Source: CAZHOV01 sp964534315 (GTDB lineage: Bacteria; Bacteroidota; Bacteroidia; Chitinophagales; Saprospiraceae). From it: a stretch of DNA of 45,049 nt. Where the stretch lies: NCBI GenBank assembly GCA_964534315.1, contig CAZHOV010000018.1, positions 1 through 45,049 on the forward strand, read 5' to 3'. The position numbers and the translations under genes are program-made. The notes under the pieces were generated by a model. That model saw only the letters and a list, made by a program, of their open reading frames with translations, did not search any database and was not told the DNA's origin. Shown here in pieces: positions 26,351-34,123 of this stretch (positions within the stretch are counted from its first letter, which is position 1; the number at the start of each line of letters is the position of its first letter).

Positions 26351-26419
26351 TAGATCGAGCGGTTGATTAAATTTATTTATAGTCAGTGATACCCTCAAAC
26401 TTTACAGGAAAAAGAATAC

Positions 26420-26650
26420 ATGAAAAAACGAAAAAGGATAACTGGAAAAGTTGTTTATAAAAATTTAGAATCAGGCTTCTGGGGAATAGAAGATGAAAAA
26501 GGAAACGAATATTTACCTGTCAATTTTCCGGAGCAATTGAAGTTAGAAGGAGCAGCGGTACATTTAACGATTCAGGAAATCGAAGCCGAAACCCTCTTTA
26601 TGTGGGGGATTCCGGTAAAAATACTCTCCTTTCATACGCTAAATCCTTGA
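26420..26650 (+). CDS. small conserved-looking protein, unknown function
   Basis: The 76-aa protein starts with basic residues (MKKRKRITGKVVYKN) and continues as a short beta-rich sequence with FWGIEDEKGNEYLPV and FMWGIPVKILSF. The alternating pattern suggests a small beta-barrel, such as an OB-like nucleic-acid-binding fold, but no signature motif settles this. The gene has its own -7 element (26343-26350) and lies 37 bp before the DEAD-box helicase, so an RNA-related role is possible by context only. Confidence 0.7.
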   Translation: MKKRKRITGKVVYKNLESGFWGIEDEKGNEYLPVNFPEQLKLEGAAVHLTIQEIEAETLFMWGIPVKILSFHTLNP

Positions 26651-26687
26651 GACAACAGTTCCTTTCTTGTTATAATTTAGTGGAAAT

Positions 26688-27929
26688 ATGGAATTTAAGG
26701 AGTTTAATTTTGAGCAGGCACTCTCTGAAGCCCTTTCTTTTATGGGTTTTGAGAAACCTACCCCCATACAGGAAGAAGCGATGCCCTTGATCATGGAAGG
26801 GAAGGATCTGATTGCATGTGCCCAAACCGGAACGGGAAAGACGGCAGCTTTTCTATTGCCTTTGCTCAATAAATGCGCCATCGGCGCATTTGACCCTAGT
26901 GCGGTCAATGTACTTATTGTAGCCCCTACACGGGAGCTTGCTTTGCAGATCGATCAGCAAATTGAAGCCTTCGGCTACTTTGTTGGCGCCAGCTCTATTC
27001 CCGTTTATGGCGGGGGAGATAGTTCGAGTTGGGATCAGCAAAAAAAAGCATTAACAACCGGGGCTGATTTTGTGGTCGCTACACCGGGGCGTTTGATGTC
27101 TCACATGAAACTAGGCTATGTCGATTTCAAAAAAGTAAAGCATTTCGTACTCGATGAAGCTGACCGCATGCTGGATATGGGGTTCCTAAACGATTTACTT
27201 ACAATTGAGAGGCAATTGAGTAAAGACCGTCAGACGCTGCTTTTCTCCGCAACCATGCCTGATAAGATCCGGACCTTGTCAAAAAAGATCTTAAAAGACC
27301 CCCAACAGATCAATATTGCTATTTCTAAACCTGCTGAAGGGATTCTTCAAATTGCCTATTCGGTCTATGATGAGCAAAAGATTCCCTTGTTGACTAAATT
27401 ATTGGAGGGAAAGGAAAATTATCCGCGTATATTGATCTTTTCATCGACAAAGAAAAATACCAAAGAAATAGCCGACGCGCTTGCCCGAAAAGGCTTTAAT
27501 ACCGGATTTATTTCATCAGATCTCGACCAGGAAGAAAGAGAGCAGGTCTTGAGGGATTTTTTAAGCAAAGAGGTGCAAATTTTGGTGGCTACTGATGTGC
27601 TTTCCAGGGGAATAGACATTAAGGATATTAACCTTGTTATTAATTACGATGTTCCACACGATGGAGAAGATTATGTACACCGTATAGGGCGGACGGCCCG
27701 GGCCGAAAATACGGGTATTGCCATAACGCTGATCGGTCCTAAAGATCAACGGCGCTTTTATAGTATCGAACAATTGATTGAGGAAGAAGTCAGAAAAGTT
27801 CCTGTACCTCAAGAGTTAGGTGATGGGCCTGATTATAATCCGGGAAAAAGAGGGTCTTCTCATGGCAGGAAAAAAGGATATAGAGGAAAGTCCAATCGCT
27901 CCGGTAACCGGCGTAACCGCAAATCATGA
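26688..27929 (+). CDS. DEAD-box RNA helicase, RhlE-like
   Basis: The 413-aa helicase has the Q motif region (FEKPTPIQ, 21-28), Walker A AQTGTGKT (45-52), PTREL (80-84), TPGR, DEAD (156-159), SAT (187-189), TDVLSRGIDI and HRIGRTAR in order. It uses ATP to unwind RNA duplexes or remodel ribonucleoproteins, for example in ribosome assembly, mRNA turnover or cold adaptation. The tail (about 385-413) is rich in Gly, Arg, Lys and Ser, as in RhlE-type proteins that bind RNA non-specifically. It follows the 76-aa gene by 37 bp. Subfamily assignment is probable rather than certain. Confidence 0.95.
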   Translation: MEFKEFNFEQALSEALSFMGFEKPTPIQEEAMPLIMEGKDLIACAQTGTGKTAAFLLPLLNKCAIGAFDPSAVNVLIVAPTRELALQIDQQIEAFGYFVGASSIPVYGGGDSSSWDQQKKALTTGADFVVATPGRLMSHMKLGYVDFKKVKHFVLDEADRMLDMGFLNDLLTIERQLSKDRQTLLFSATMPDKIRTLSKKILKDPQQINIAISKPAEGILQIAYSVYDEQKIPLLTKLLEGKENYPRILIFSSTKKNTKEIADALARKGFNTGFISSDLDQEEREQVLRDFLSKEVQILVATDVLSRGIDIKDINLVINYDVPHDGEDYVHRIGRTARAENTGIAITLIGPKDQRRFYSIEQLIEEEVRKVPVPQELGDGPDYNPGKRGSSHGRKKGYRGKSNRSGNRRNRKS

Positions 27930-28022
27930 TTCATTCTCCCTTGAAAAGTCTTTAGAAAGGGCTGTAATTTTAAGTCAAACTCAAAAGTATTTAGGACAAC
28001 CTAATAAAAAAATTTTTCAGGA

Positions 28023-28805
28023 ATGATGCTGAAAAAGTTTTTCTTAGAAGAACAGAATATCATGATGGTCATTGCCGTCAATGCCATTGTTGTCTTTTTG
28101 ATATACTTTCCAGAATTTGAGAATAACACCTACCTGGAGATCATAGACCACATCATTGTCGTCATTTTTTTGTTGGAAGCGGTCGTGAAAATTTCGGTTT
28201 TAAAGCCCAGAGCGTATTTCAGCAGTGGTTGGAATAATTTCGATTTTATTATTGTACTGATAAGTCTCCCATCTTTACTCATCTATTTTGTAGAGATTCC
28301 CAACACCTCGGTATTGCTCATTTTAAGAATGGTGCGTCTGGTCCGGTTAATTCGTTTTTTGCGCTTTATTCCCCATATCGGGATGATCATTTCGGGTTTA
28401 GGAAGAGCCATTAAAGCATCGGTATTTGTATTGCTGGCCCTCTTCTTCTTTAACTTTTTACTGGCGCTTTTTGCCTGTCATTTTTATGGCGATCTGGTGC
28501 CTGAGTATTTTGGCAATCCACTGATCTCATCCTATACGATGTTTCAATTATTTACTATTGAAGGTTGGAATGAAATTCCGGAATCTATCGCTCAAAAGAC
28601 AGATAATTTAATTATAGTGGGATTATCCCGAACTTTTTTTGTAATTGTAGTGCTATTGGGAGGGATTTTCGGCATGTCCTTTGCCAATGCGATCTTCGTA
28701 GATGAAATGACGATGGACAATAACAGGGATTTAGAGTTAAAAATTGATGAATTGCAGGAGCAAATTAAAGAGTTAAAGAATTTGCTCGGGCAAAATCATA
28801 AATAA
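28023..28805 (+). CDS. bacterial voltage-gated cation channel (BacNav/BacCav type)
   Basis: The 260-aa protein is a complete six-helix subunit that should form a homotetramer in the inner membrane. S2 has Glu52 and Lys56 (LLEAVVKI), and S3 has Asp74 (NNFDFIIVLI). S4 carries five arginines at strict three-residue spacing (R102, R105, R108, R111, R114). The pore loop has the filter TIEGWNE (178-184), followed by S6. A heptad coiled coil at 237-256 fits the tetramerisation helix of the family. NaChBac and NavAb have Ser after the filter Glu; here it is Gly, as in calcium-channel repeats and the reported CavMr. Sodium or calcium selectivity is therefore open. The gene lies 13 bp before the exonuclease gene. 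Confidence 0.9.
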   Translation: MMLKKFFLEEQNIMMVIAVNAIVVFLIYFPEFENNTYLEIIDHIIVVIFLLEAVVKISVLKPRAYFSSGWNNFDFIIVLISLPSLLIYFVEIPNTSVLLILRMVRLVRLIRFLRFIPHIGMIISGLGRAIKASVFVLLALFFFNFLLALFACHFYGDLVPEYFGNPLISSYTMFQLFTIEGWNEIPESIAQKTDNLIIVGLSRTFFVIVVLLGGIFGMSFANAIFVDEMTMDNNRDLELKIDELQEQIKELKNLLGQNHK

Positions 28806-28818
28806 AAAATAGAAGCAA

Positions 28819-29361
28819 GTGAATTTTATTGTTTTTGATCTGGAAGCTACCTGCTGGGAAAACAGACCCCCCGGTATGGTTCAGGAAACGATTGAGATCG
28901 GCGCCTTTTGCCTAAATAGATATGGTGAGGTAGTAGCTGAATATAACCGCTTTATCAAACCTATTCTGAATCCTTACCTCTCTCCCTTTTGTATGGAGCT
29001 AACCTCAATCACCCAAGAGGAGGTTGACCGGGCGAAAATCTTCCCTGAAGTCATTGAGGAATTTCAGGATTGGGCAGAAATTTTTGACACTGAATACCTG
29101 CTGTGTTCGTGGGGCAAATACGACAAAGAACTATTAACTCAAGATTGCCAGCTGCACCATATCGAACCCGATTGGCTGGAGCACCATATTAATGTCAAGC
29201 ACCAATACCGTGAAATCAAACGCCTCAAAAAAGCTATCGGACTGAAAGCTGCGGTTAAAAAAGAAGGCTTCGAGTTTTCTGGGATCCACCACCGAGGTAT
29301 CGATGACGCCCACAACCTGGTAAAAATTTTTACCAAGTATCTGGATATGTGGAGATATTAG
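28819..29361 (+). CDS. DEDDh 3'-5' exonuclease, ERI1/KapD-like
   Basis: The 180-aa product starts with GTG at 28819, giving (M)NFIVFDLEATCW. The acidic pair FDLEAT (motif ExoI), Asp in CSWGKYDKELL (ExoII) and His/Asp in HRGIDDAHNL (ExoIII, DEDDh type) are all present. Such enzymes trim RNA or DNA 3' ends with two metal ions. The lack of any other domain and the compact size match ERI1/KapD-like members. It follows the channel gene by 13 bp and is probably co-transcribed with it. A tandem octamer tract begins directly at its TAG stop. Confidence 0.9.
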   Translation: MNFIVFDLEATCWENRPPGMVQETIEIGAFCLNRYGEVVAEYNRFIKPILNPYLSPFCMELTSITQEEVDRAKIFPEVIEEFQDWAEIFDTEYLLCSWGKYDKELLTQDCQLHHIEPDWLEHHINVKHQYREIKRLKKAIGLKAAVKKEGFEFSGIHHRGIDDAHNLVKIFTKYLDMWRY

Positions 29362-29441
29362 GACGAGAGGACGAGAGGACAAGAGGAAATTAGGAAAATA
29401 GGAAAATAGGAAACAACCGGAAGACCAGAGGACAGGAGGAC
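29362..29441. repeat. octamer tandem tract (GACGAGAG) abutting a stop codon
   Basis: Ten 8-bp steps start at the base after the exonuclease TAG stop (29359-29361). The first three are GACGAGAG, GACGAGAG and GACAAGAG. GAAATTAG, two GAAAATAG and more decayed units follow. The tract is degenerate but the 8-bp phase is kept throughout. Confidence 0.75.
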
Positions 29442-29482
29442 TGCATGGTAACGTCAACTTATTCAATCAATAAATTAGCGAT

Positions 29483-30514
29483 ATGAAAGTTTATTTAATT
29501 ATTCCCATTATTGTTTTTGCTCTATTTGCTTGTTCCGATACTCCTAAGGAGGGTAAGATAGTCCGGTCTTCATTAGAGGGCGATGATAGTCGTCCTGCTT
29601 ATGCTTTGGTATTACATGGAGGTGCAGGCACTATCCTAAAGAAAAATATGAGTGAAGAGAAGGAAAAGGAGATTAGGGCAACCCTGAATGAAGCGTTGAC
29701 TATAGGAGAAGACGTTTTGAAGGGTGGAGGCTCTTGTACAGATGCAGTGGTAGAAACGATCAAATACCTGGAAAATAACCCTAACTTCAATGCAGGAAAG
29801 GGAGCGGTTTTTACGAATAAAGGGGAGAACGAACTGGATGCTTCTATCATGGAAGGTAAGACACAGAATGCTGGTGCAGTGGGTGGAGTAAAAACAGTCA
29901 AAAATCCGATTACTGCTGCTCTTGCGGTGATGAATGATTCCCCTCATGTACTGCTGACGGGTGAAGGAGCCGATCAGTTTGCCAAAGAACAAGGGTTGGA
30001 GATTGTGGGACCTGATTATTTCAAAACCGAAAGGCGCCTAAAATCCCTGGAGCGCGCAAAAAAGACTGGTAGTATGCTGGTTCACCCTGACTGCAAATAC
30101 GGGACCGTGGGTGTGGCTGCTCTCGACCAAGAAGGGAATATAGCGGCTGGAACATCCACTGGCGGAATGACGAATAAAAAATATCAACGACTTGGGGATT
30201 CTCCGATTATCGGTGCAGGCACTTATGCCAATAATGCCACTTGTGCGCTTTCCTGTACCGGGCATGGCGAATATTTTATCCGTTTCGCCGTGGCTCACGA
30301 TGTCTCAGCTCGCATGGAATACCTTAAGGAGAGTATTGAAGAAGCAGCTAATTATGTGATCAACGAGAAACTGAAGGAGAAAGGAGGCTCCGGAGGATTG
30401 ATTGGTCTGGATAGTAAAGGTAATGTGGTCATGCCCTTTAATACTCCAGGTATGTATCGAGGATTTGTCAAGCCCGGTGAACGATTTGTAGGAATTTATG
30501 GAGAAGAGGGGTGA
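29483..30514 (+). CDS. isoaspartyl peptidase/L-asparaginase lipoprotein (Ntn hydrolase)
   Basis: The 343-aa protein has a lipoprotein signal with Cys17 (FALFAC), so it is probably anchored in the periplasm or outer membrane. The hydrolase begins with LVLHGGAGT and contains GGGSCTDAVV and NAGKGAVFT. Autocleavage should occur before Thr208 in KYGTVGVAAL, which becomes the nucleophile, followed by GTSTGGMTNK. The family removes isoaspartyl residues from peptides or hydrolyses asparagine or N-acetylglucosaminyl-asparagine. The lipoprotein form suggests degradation of damaged or imported peptides. It is convergent with the EI24 gene, 36 bp apart. Confidence 0.93.
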   Translation: MKVYLIIPIIVFALFACSDTPKEGKIVRSSLEGDDSRPAYALVLHGGAGTILKKNMSEEKEKEIRATLNEALTIGEDVLKGGGSCTDAVVETIKYLENNPNFNAGKGAVFTNKGENELDASIMEGKTQNAGAVGGVKTVKNPITAALAVMNDSPHVLLTGEGADQFAKEQGLEIVGPDYFKTERRLKSLERAKKTGSMLVHPDCKYGTVGVAALDQEGNIAAGTSTGGMTNKKYQRLGDSPIIGAGTYANNATCALSCTGHGEYFIRFAVAHDVSARMEYLKESIEEAANYVINEKLKEKGGSGGLIGLDSKGNVVMPFNTPGMYRGFVKPGERFVGIYGEEG

Positions 30515-30550
30515 TTGGGAATAAACCGAACGCGGGAGGATAAATTGTTT

Positions 30551-31309
30551 TTATAAGGTTTCATGCTCTGTTGCCACTCCCAGCTTCCGGGTTGTTTCAA
30601 TAGTGGCGGCGGCGGTGGAGAAGGGTAGGGCAAAGAGGAAGCCGAAAAGAGTCATTAGCATTAGAATAAAAGGAATGCCGATACCAAGGGCAATCCCTTT
30701 GTTTTTCCTTACAAAATCGACGCTCCCCTTGACACCGAAATGGCGTTCTAAGGTGAAATCCATATTGCCAAATCCGGCGTAATAGGCCTGGACAATGAAA
30801 ATGAGAGGAGCAGTAATGATAGCCAGACCGGGGATAAAGCTGAGAAGTAGTAAGATCAGCGTAAAGAAAAGTTCTTTATAGATCAAACGGAGGCTGATCC
30901 TGATGCCTCTGACGATTTCTCTGATGGTTCGCGCGACGCTGAATTTGGGTTGAAAGTCTGGCTTCCCGGCCAGGTATTCTTCTATTTTTTGGGAAAGCGG
31001 GCTCATAAAAGGGCCGAGCAGGATCAAGACAATATGTCGGAATAGAAGCAAACCCAGGCCGAGTAGAATGAGTAAGGTTAGCCACCCTGAAATCTCTTCG
31101 ACAACACTTCTTCCCGTTTCCCACGGATACCAGCTGACCAGATAGCTACCCAGATTATCGGAATAGGACCAAGCCGTGTACATGATAATTCCACCCAGCA
31201 CCGCACTAACGATGGCCGGTAAGAAAAAATACGGCCACAACCGGAGCTTAAATAACAACTGAACAGCTTTACCATAGGCATTGATGGCCGAAAAGATATC
31301 TCTTACCAT
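30551..31309 (-). CDS. EI24/CysZ-like inner-membrane protein
   Basis: The 252-aa protein has four to six hydrophobic segments, including YFFLPAIVSAVLGGIIMYTAW, ITAPLIFIVQAYYAGFGNMDF in part, and a last helix near 205-235. YYAGFGNMDFTLER is the typical EI24/CysZ motif. The bacterial branch is represented by the sulfate permease CysZ; most members have no known substrate. No sulfate-assimilation gene is adjacent. It is preceded, with a 58-bp gap, by the 463-aa unknown gene on the same strand. Confidence 0.85.
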   Translation of the reverse strand: MVRDIFSAINAYGKAVQLLFKLRLWPYFFLPAIVSAVLGGIIMYTAWSYSDNLGSYLVSWYPWETGRSVVEEISGWLTLLILLGLGLLLFRHIVLILLGPFMSPLSQKIEEYLAGKPDFQPKFSVARTIREIVRGIRISLRLIYKELFFTLILLLLSFIPGLAIITAPLIFIVQAYYAGFGNMDFTLERHFGVKGSVDFVRKNKGIALGIGIPFILMLMTLFGFLFALPFSTAAATIETTRKLGVATEHETL

Positions 31310-31367
31310 TTTTTTGCTCGTTTATTGAATAAATCTAAGACAAAATCGGTAAAGGAATTAACTTTTT

Positions 31368-32759
31368 CTACGAAGAAGCCCGCTTTTTCTTTCTCTTTGT
31401 TTTAAATAACTCGACAATCTGCTTATCACTGAGAAATCCGAAATCTTTGAAAGACCGAGAAACAAACTTTTTAATATCCTGATAGTCCTTAGCCCGCTTA
31501 TCGGTATAATGTTTTAATAGTTTTTTGACATAGGCCATGCAGGCATCCTTTAGCCGTTGGTTGAACAACTGATTGCTGAAGATCTGCATGTACGTCGGGA
31601 AGATCTTGGTTAGCTCGAACATTTCGTGGTATTCTTCAACTGTCAGGTTGCTGAGAATGCGGTAGAAATAGCCGAAAATGATATTGCGTACACACTCATT
31701 GATAACCGAAAGTCCTTCGTGTTGATTGTAGAATACCCGGACGGCCTCGATCACGTCTTCATGCAAATACCCCTTATCATGGATTTGGTCCGTAAGGTTG
31801 TAATAACGGGTAAGGTCATCGTCTATAGATTTGTCGATGACTTCGGAAGCATTACGGTCGGCCCGGTCGTCGATTTCGAGTGAACTAGCGAAAGATTCGA
31901 GCATAAAATCGAACCATCGATCAATAAATTTTGGATCATTTTGTCGCTTTTTCGTAATGATTTCTTTAAGTAGTTCTATCGGCCGGTCTTCTTTCCCAAA
32001 AAAACAAGAGAACAGACCTAAAATGCTGACGTACTCTTCCGTATTTTGAAAATCCTCATTTTTTATAAAATCAGTTAAGTGAGGAAGGAGAGAAGAATTG
32101 TCTTCTTTAGCTTTCACTCTATGTTTTAGGAAGATATAGAGGGAAGAGAAAAGAACTTTCAATTCAGAAAGTGAAGAAGGAAATTCGGCTGTTTGAAACC
32201 GGTCATTTTTAAACTGGTTACCATATTTCCGCAGGGCGTACATTCTCTCTTTTGGATCCCGATATTTTTTTAGTTTTTGTCCCATGAGGAAATAGCGGAT
32301 GCGTTTATTGGGAATTTCATTAATCAGGTTGGTGATCCAAATATCGCTGCTCAGGGCAAAACCGATCTGGATAGTTTGGCCAATTCTTTTTTTGAGATAA
32401 TCAAAGTTGGCTGAATTACAAATTGCCATTAGCACTTCCTTGAAGTGGTTTTGCGGACGTACATACTTAAAGTGCTCATTTACTTCGCCTCTCAATACAG
32501 CATATCCAAGCAATCTGGGAAGAAACAAGCCTTCGAATTCGGGCTTCAGTAATTCTTCTTCAAAAGAAATGAGTTGAAGGGGATGCTTGGCCGCCACCTT
32601 TTCGTAAACCAAAGAAATATGTGGTTCGTATTGATCTCTTAGGGCTTGAAAGTCTTCTTCCTCTTCACTTTCTAAATAGGTGGTCAACTCGGTAGAGTTT
32701 AGTATTTCATTTAAGATATTGTCTATCTGCTCCTTGTAATTTTTAGCTAAGGGTTCCAT
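31368..32759 (-). CDS. large cytoplasmic protein of unknown function
   Basis: The 463-aa protein has no signal peptide or membrane segment and is predicted to be nearly all helical. It has an acidic N-terminus (TYLESEEEEDFQALRDQ) and a strongly basic tail (KRKKKRASS). I do not recognise a domain; the long run of paired helices is reminiscent of HEAT- or TPR-like solenoids, without a clear repeat. It is preceded by a 190-bp gap containing a hairpin, and followed by the EI24 gene 58 bp away on the same strand. Function is unknown. Confidence 0.75.
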   Translation of the reverse strand: MEPLAKNYKEQIDNILNEILNSTELTTYLESEEEEDFQALRDQYEPHISLVYEKVAAKHPLQLISFEEELLKPEFEGLFLPRLLGYAVLRGEVNEHFKYVRPQNHFKEVLMAICNSANFDYLKKRIGQTIQIGFALSSDIWITNLINEIPNKRIRYFLMGQKLKKYRDPKERMYALRKYGNQFKNDRFQTAEFPSSLSELKVLFSSLYIFLKHRVKAKEDNSSLLPHLTDFIKNEDFQNTEEYVSILGLFSCFFGKEDRPIELLKEIITKKRQNDPKFIDRWFDFMLESFASSLEIDDRADRNASEVIDKSIDDDLTRYYNLTDQIHDKGYLHEDVIEAVRVFYNQHEGLSVINECVRNIIFGYFYRILSNLTVEEYHEMFELTKIFPTYMQIFSNQLFNQRLKDACMAYVKKLLKHYTDKRAKDYQDIKKFVSRSFKDFGFLSDKQIVELFKTKRKKKRASS

Positions 32760-32839
32760 ATATTTTAATTCATCTTTATTGGGTATGAAAAATGGTAAAA
32801 AAGGAAAATCGAATAATTATAATATACCCTATACTAAAG

Positions 32840-32879
32840 GTAAACCTAGTAAAGCTGTTTAATGCCTTACTAGGTTTAC
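32840..32879. repeat. 13-bp perfect inverted repeat before the 463-aa gene
   Basis: GTAAACCTAGTAA (32840-32852) pairs exactly with TTACTAGGTTTAC (32867-32879), with a 14-nt loop. No U-rich tail follows on the minus strand, so it is a weak terminator candidate for the hydrolase gene. It may instead be a regulatory structure in the leader of the 463-aa gene; a minus-strand TATTTTTG element (32916-32923) lies upstream. Confidence 0.5.
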
Positions 32880-32949
32880 TAAAGTAAAGGAGTAATTTTT
32901 TGCACCGTAAATATACAAAAATAAATAATTACAATGTGAAAAAAGATTA

Positions 32950-33906
32950 TTAAAGTTTTTTCACAAATTCCAGCGTGCGTTTTTCTGCCCACGAATAGGA
33001 GCTTTTCGACAGTTGAAATCCGACATGTCCCCCCCGTCGCGGCGTTTCGAGATGTAGAAATGGATGGTTTTTACAAACGCGTTCAGGAGAGCAGGAGGGG
33101 GTAAGAATAGGATCGTTTTGTGCATTAAGCAATAGGGTTGGGATTTTTATCCCTTCCATAAAGTGGGTGGCCGAGCCGGAATAGTAGAGTGCTGCTGCTG
33201 AAGAAAAACCATTGATAGGAGCTGAGAAGTATTCGTCAAAATCCTGCCATCGTTCTATCTTTTCAAGATTTTTCAGGTCAATGGCGCCTGGGAATTGCGC
33301 CGCCTTTGCTTTTATTTTTCTGGTGAGCCGGTCCAAAAACCTGGCTCTGTAAATACGATTTGACCGGTAATTTAGCGTTTCGGCACAGGCGGCCAAATCG
33401 CATGGTGTAGAAATGGCAACAGCACCCTTGATCGGTTCTGGTATAGGGCTGTGAATACCCAGGTATTTCAACGTAAAACTTCCCCCCATGCTTACTCCGA
33501 CCAGAATGATTTCCCGATAGTTGGGTGTAGTGACATGGTCGATTACCGTTGCAAGGTCTTTTTCATCGCCATGAAAATACATGCGTAGCTTACGATTCAG
33601 CTCTCCGCTGCAGGATCTGCAATTCCAGGCTAAAACATCCCAGCTATTTTCAATAAAAAGATGTGCTAACCCCTTGATATAATGCCTTGATGAATTGCCT
33701 TCCAGCCCGTGCGAGAGTACCGCTAAACGATCATATCCGTTTTTCACCCAATCCAAATCTAAAAAATCACCATCTTCTAGTTCTAAACGCTCCCGGCGAT
33801 AGGGAGGTGTGTTCATTTTTCTGTAAATTGCGGGAATCAAGGTCTCCAGATGACTGTTGAATAAATAAAAAGGAGGACCCGGGTACGTTGATGTAATTAG
33901 GGACAT
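32950..33906 (-). CDS. YheT-family alpha/beta hydrolase
   Basis: From ATG 33904-33906 the protein has 318 aa. The nucleophile is Ser139 in LVGVSMGGSFTLKY, the acid lies in LLNAQNDPIL and the histidine in RRGGHVGF. VLSHGLEGNSSRHYIKG is the oxyanion-hole segment found in YheT/ABHD1-3 relatives. An upstream in-frame ATG at 33951 would add 15 residues that do not resemble the family, so I prefer the internal start, where the sequence begins with the conserved N-terminal pattern PFYLFNSHLETLIPA. The natural ester substrate is unknown. Confidence 0.88.
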   Translation of the reverse strand: MSLITSTYPGPPFYLFNSHLETLIPAIYRKMNTPPYRRERLELEDGDFLDLDWVKNGYDRLAVLSHGLEGNSSRHYIKGLAHLFIENSWDVLAWNCRSCSGELNRKLRMYFHGDEKDLATVIDHVTTPNYREIILVGVSMGGSFTLKYLGIHSPIPEPIKGAVAISTPCDLAACAETLNYRSNRIYRARFLDRLTRKIKAKAAQFPGAIDLKNLEKIERWQDFDEYFSAPINGFSSAAALYYSGSATHFMEGIKIPTLLLNAQNDPILTPSCSPERVCKNHPFLHLETPRRGGHVGFQLSKSSYSWAEKRTLEFVKKL

Positions 33907-34123
33907 ATGGAGTTGGTGTTGAGTATGAATATTGAAGCTTGAGTTTAGCAAGATTATGCAAGATAAACGTCAGGCGTGCTTTTTTAGTGCTAAGTAAGAT
34001 TTCGTTTTTGCTCCAGGGAAATTAATAATTCGTCACTTTTAACTTTAAAAGAATAATAACAAAACGATAGTGGACCTTAACATTTTCAAATCCGATCTTT
34101 CGGATAAATCAAAACAAAAAGCC

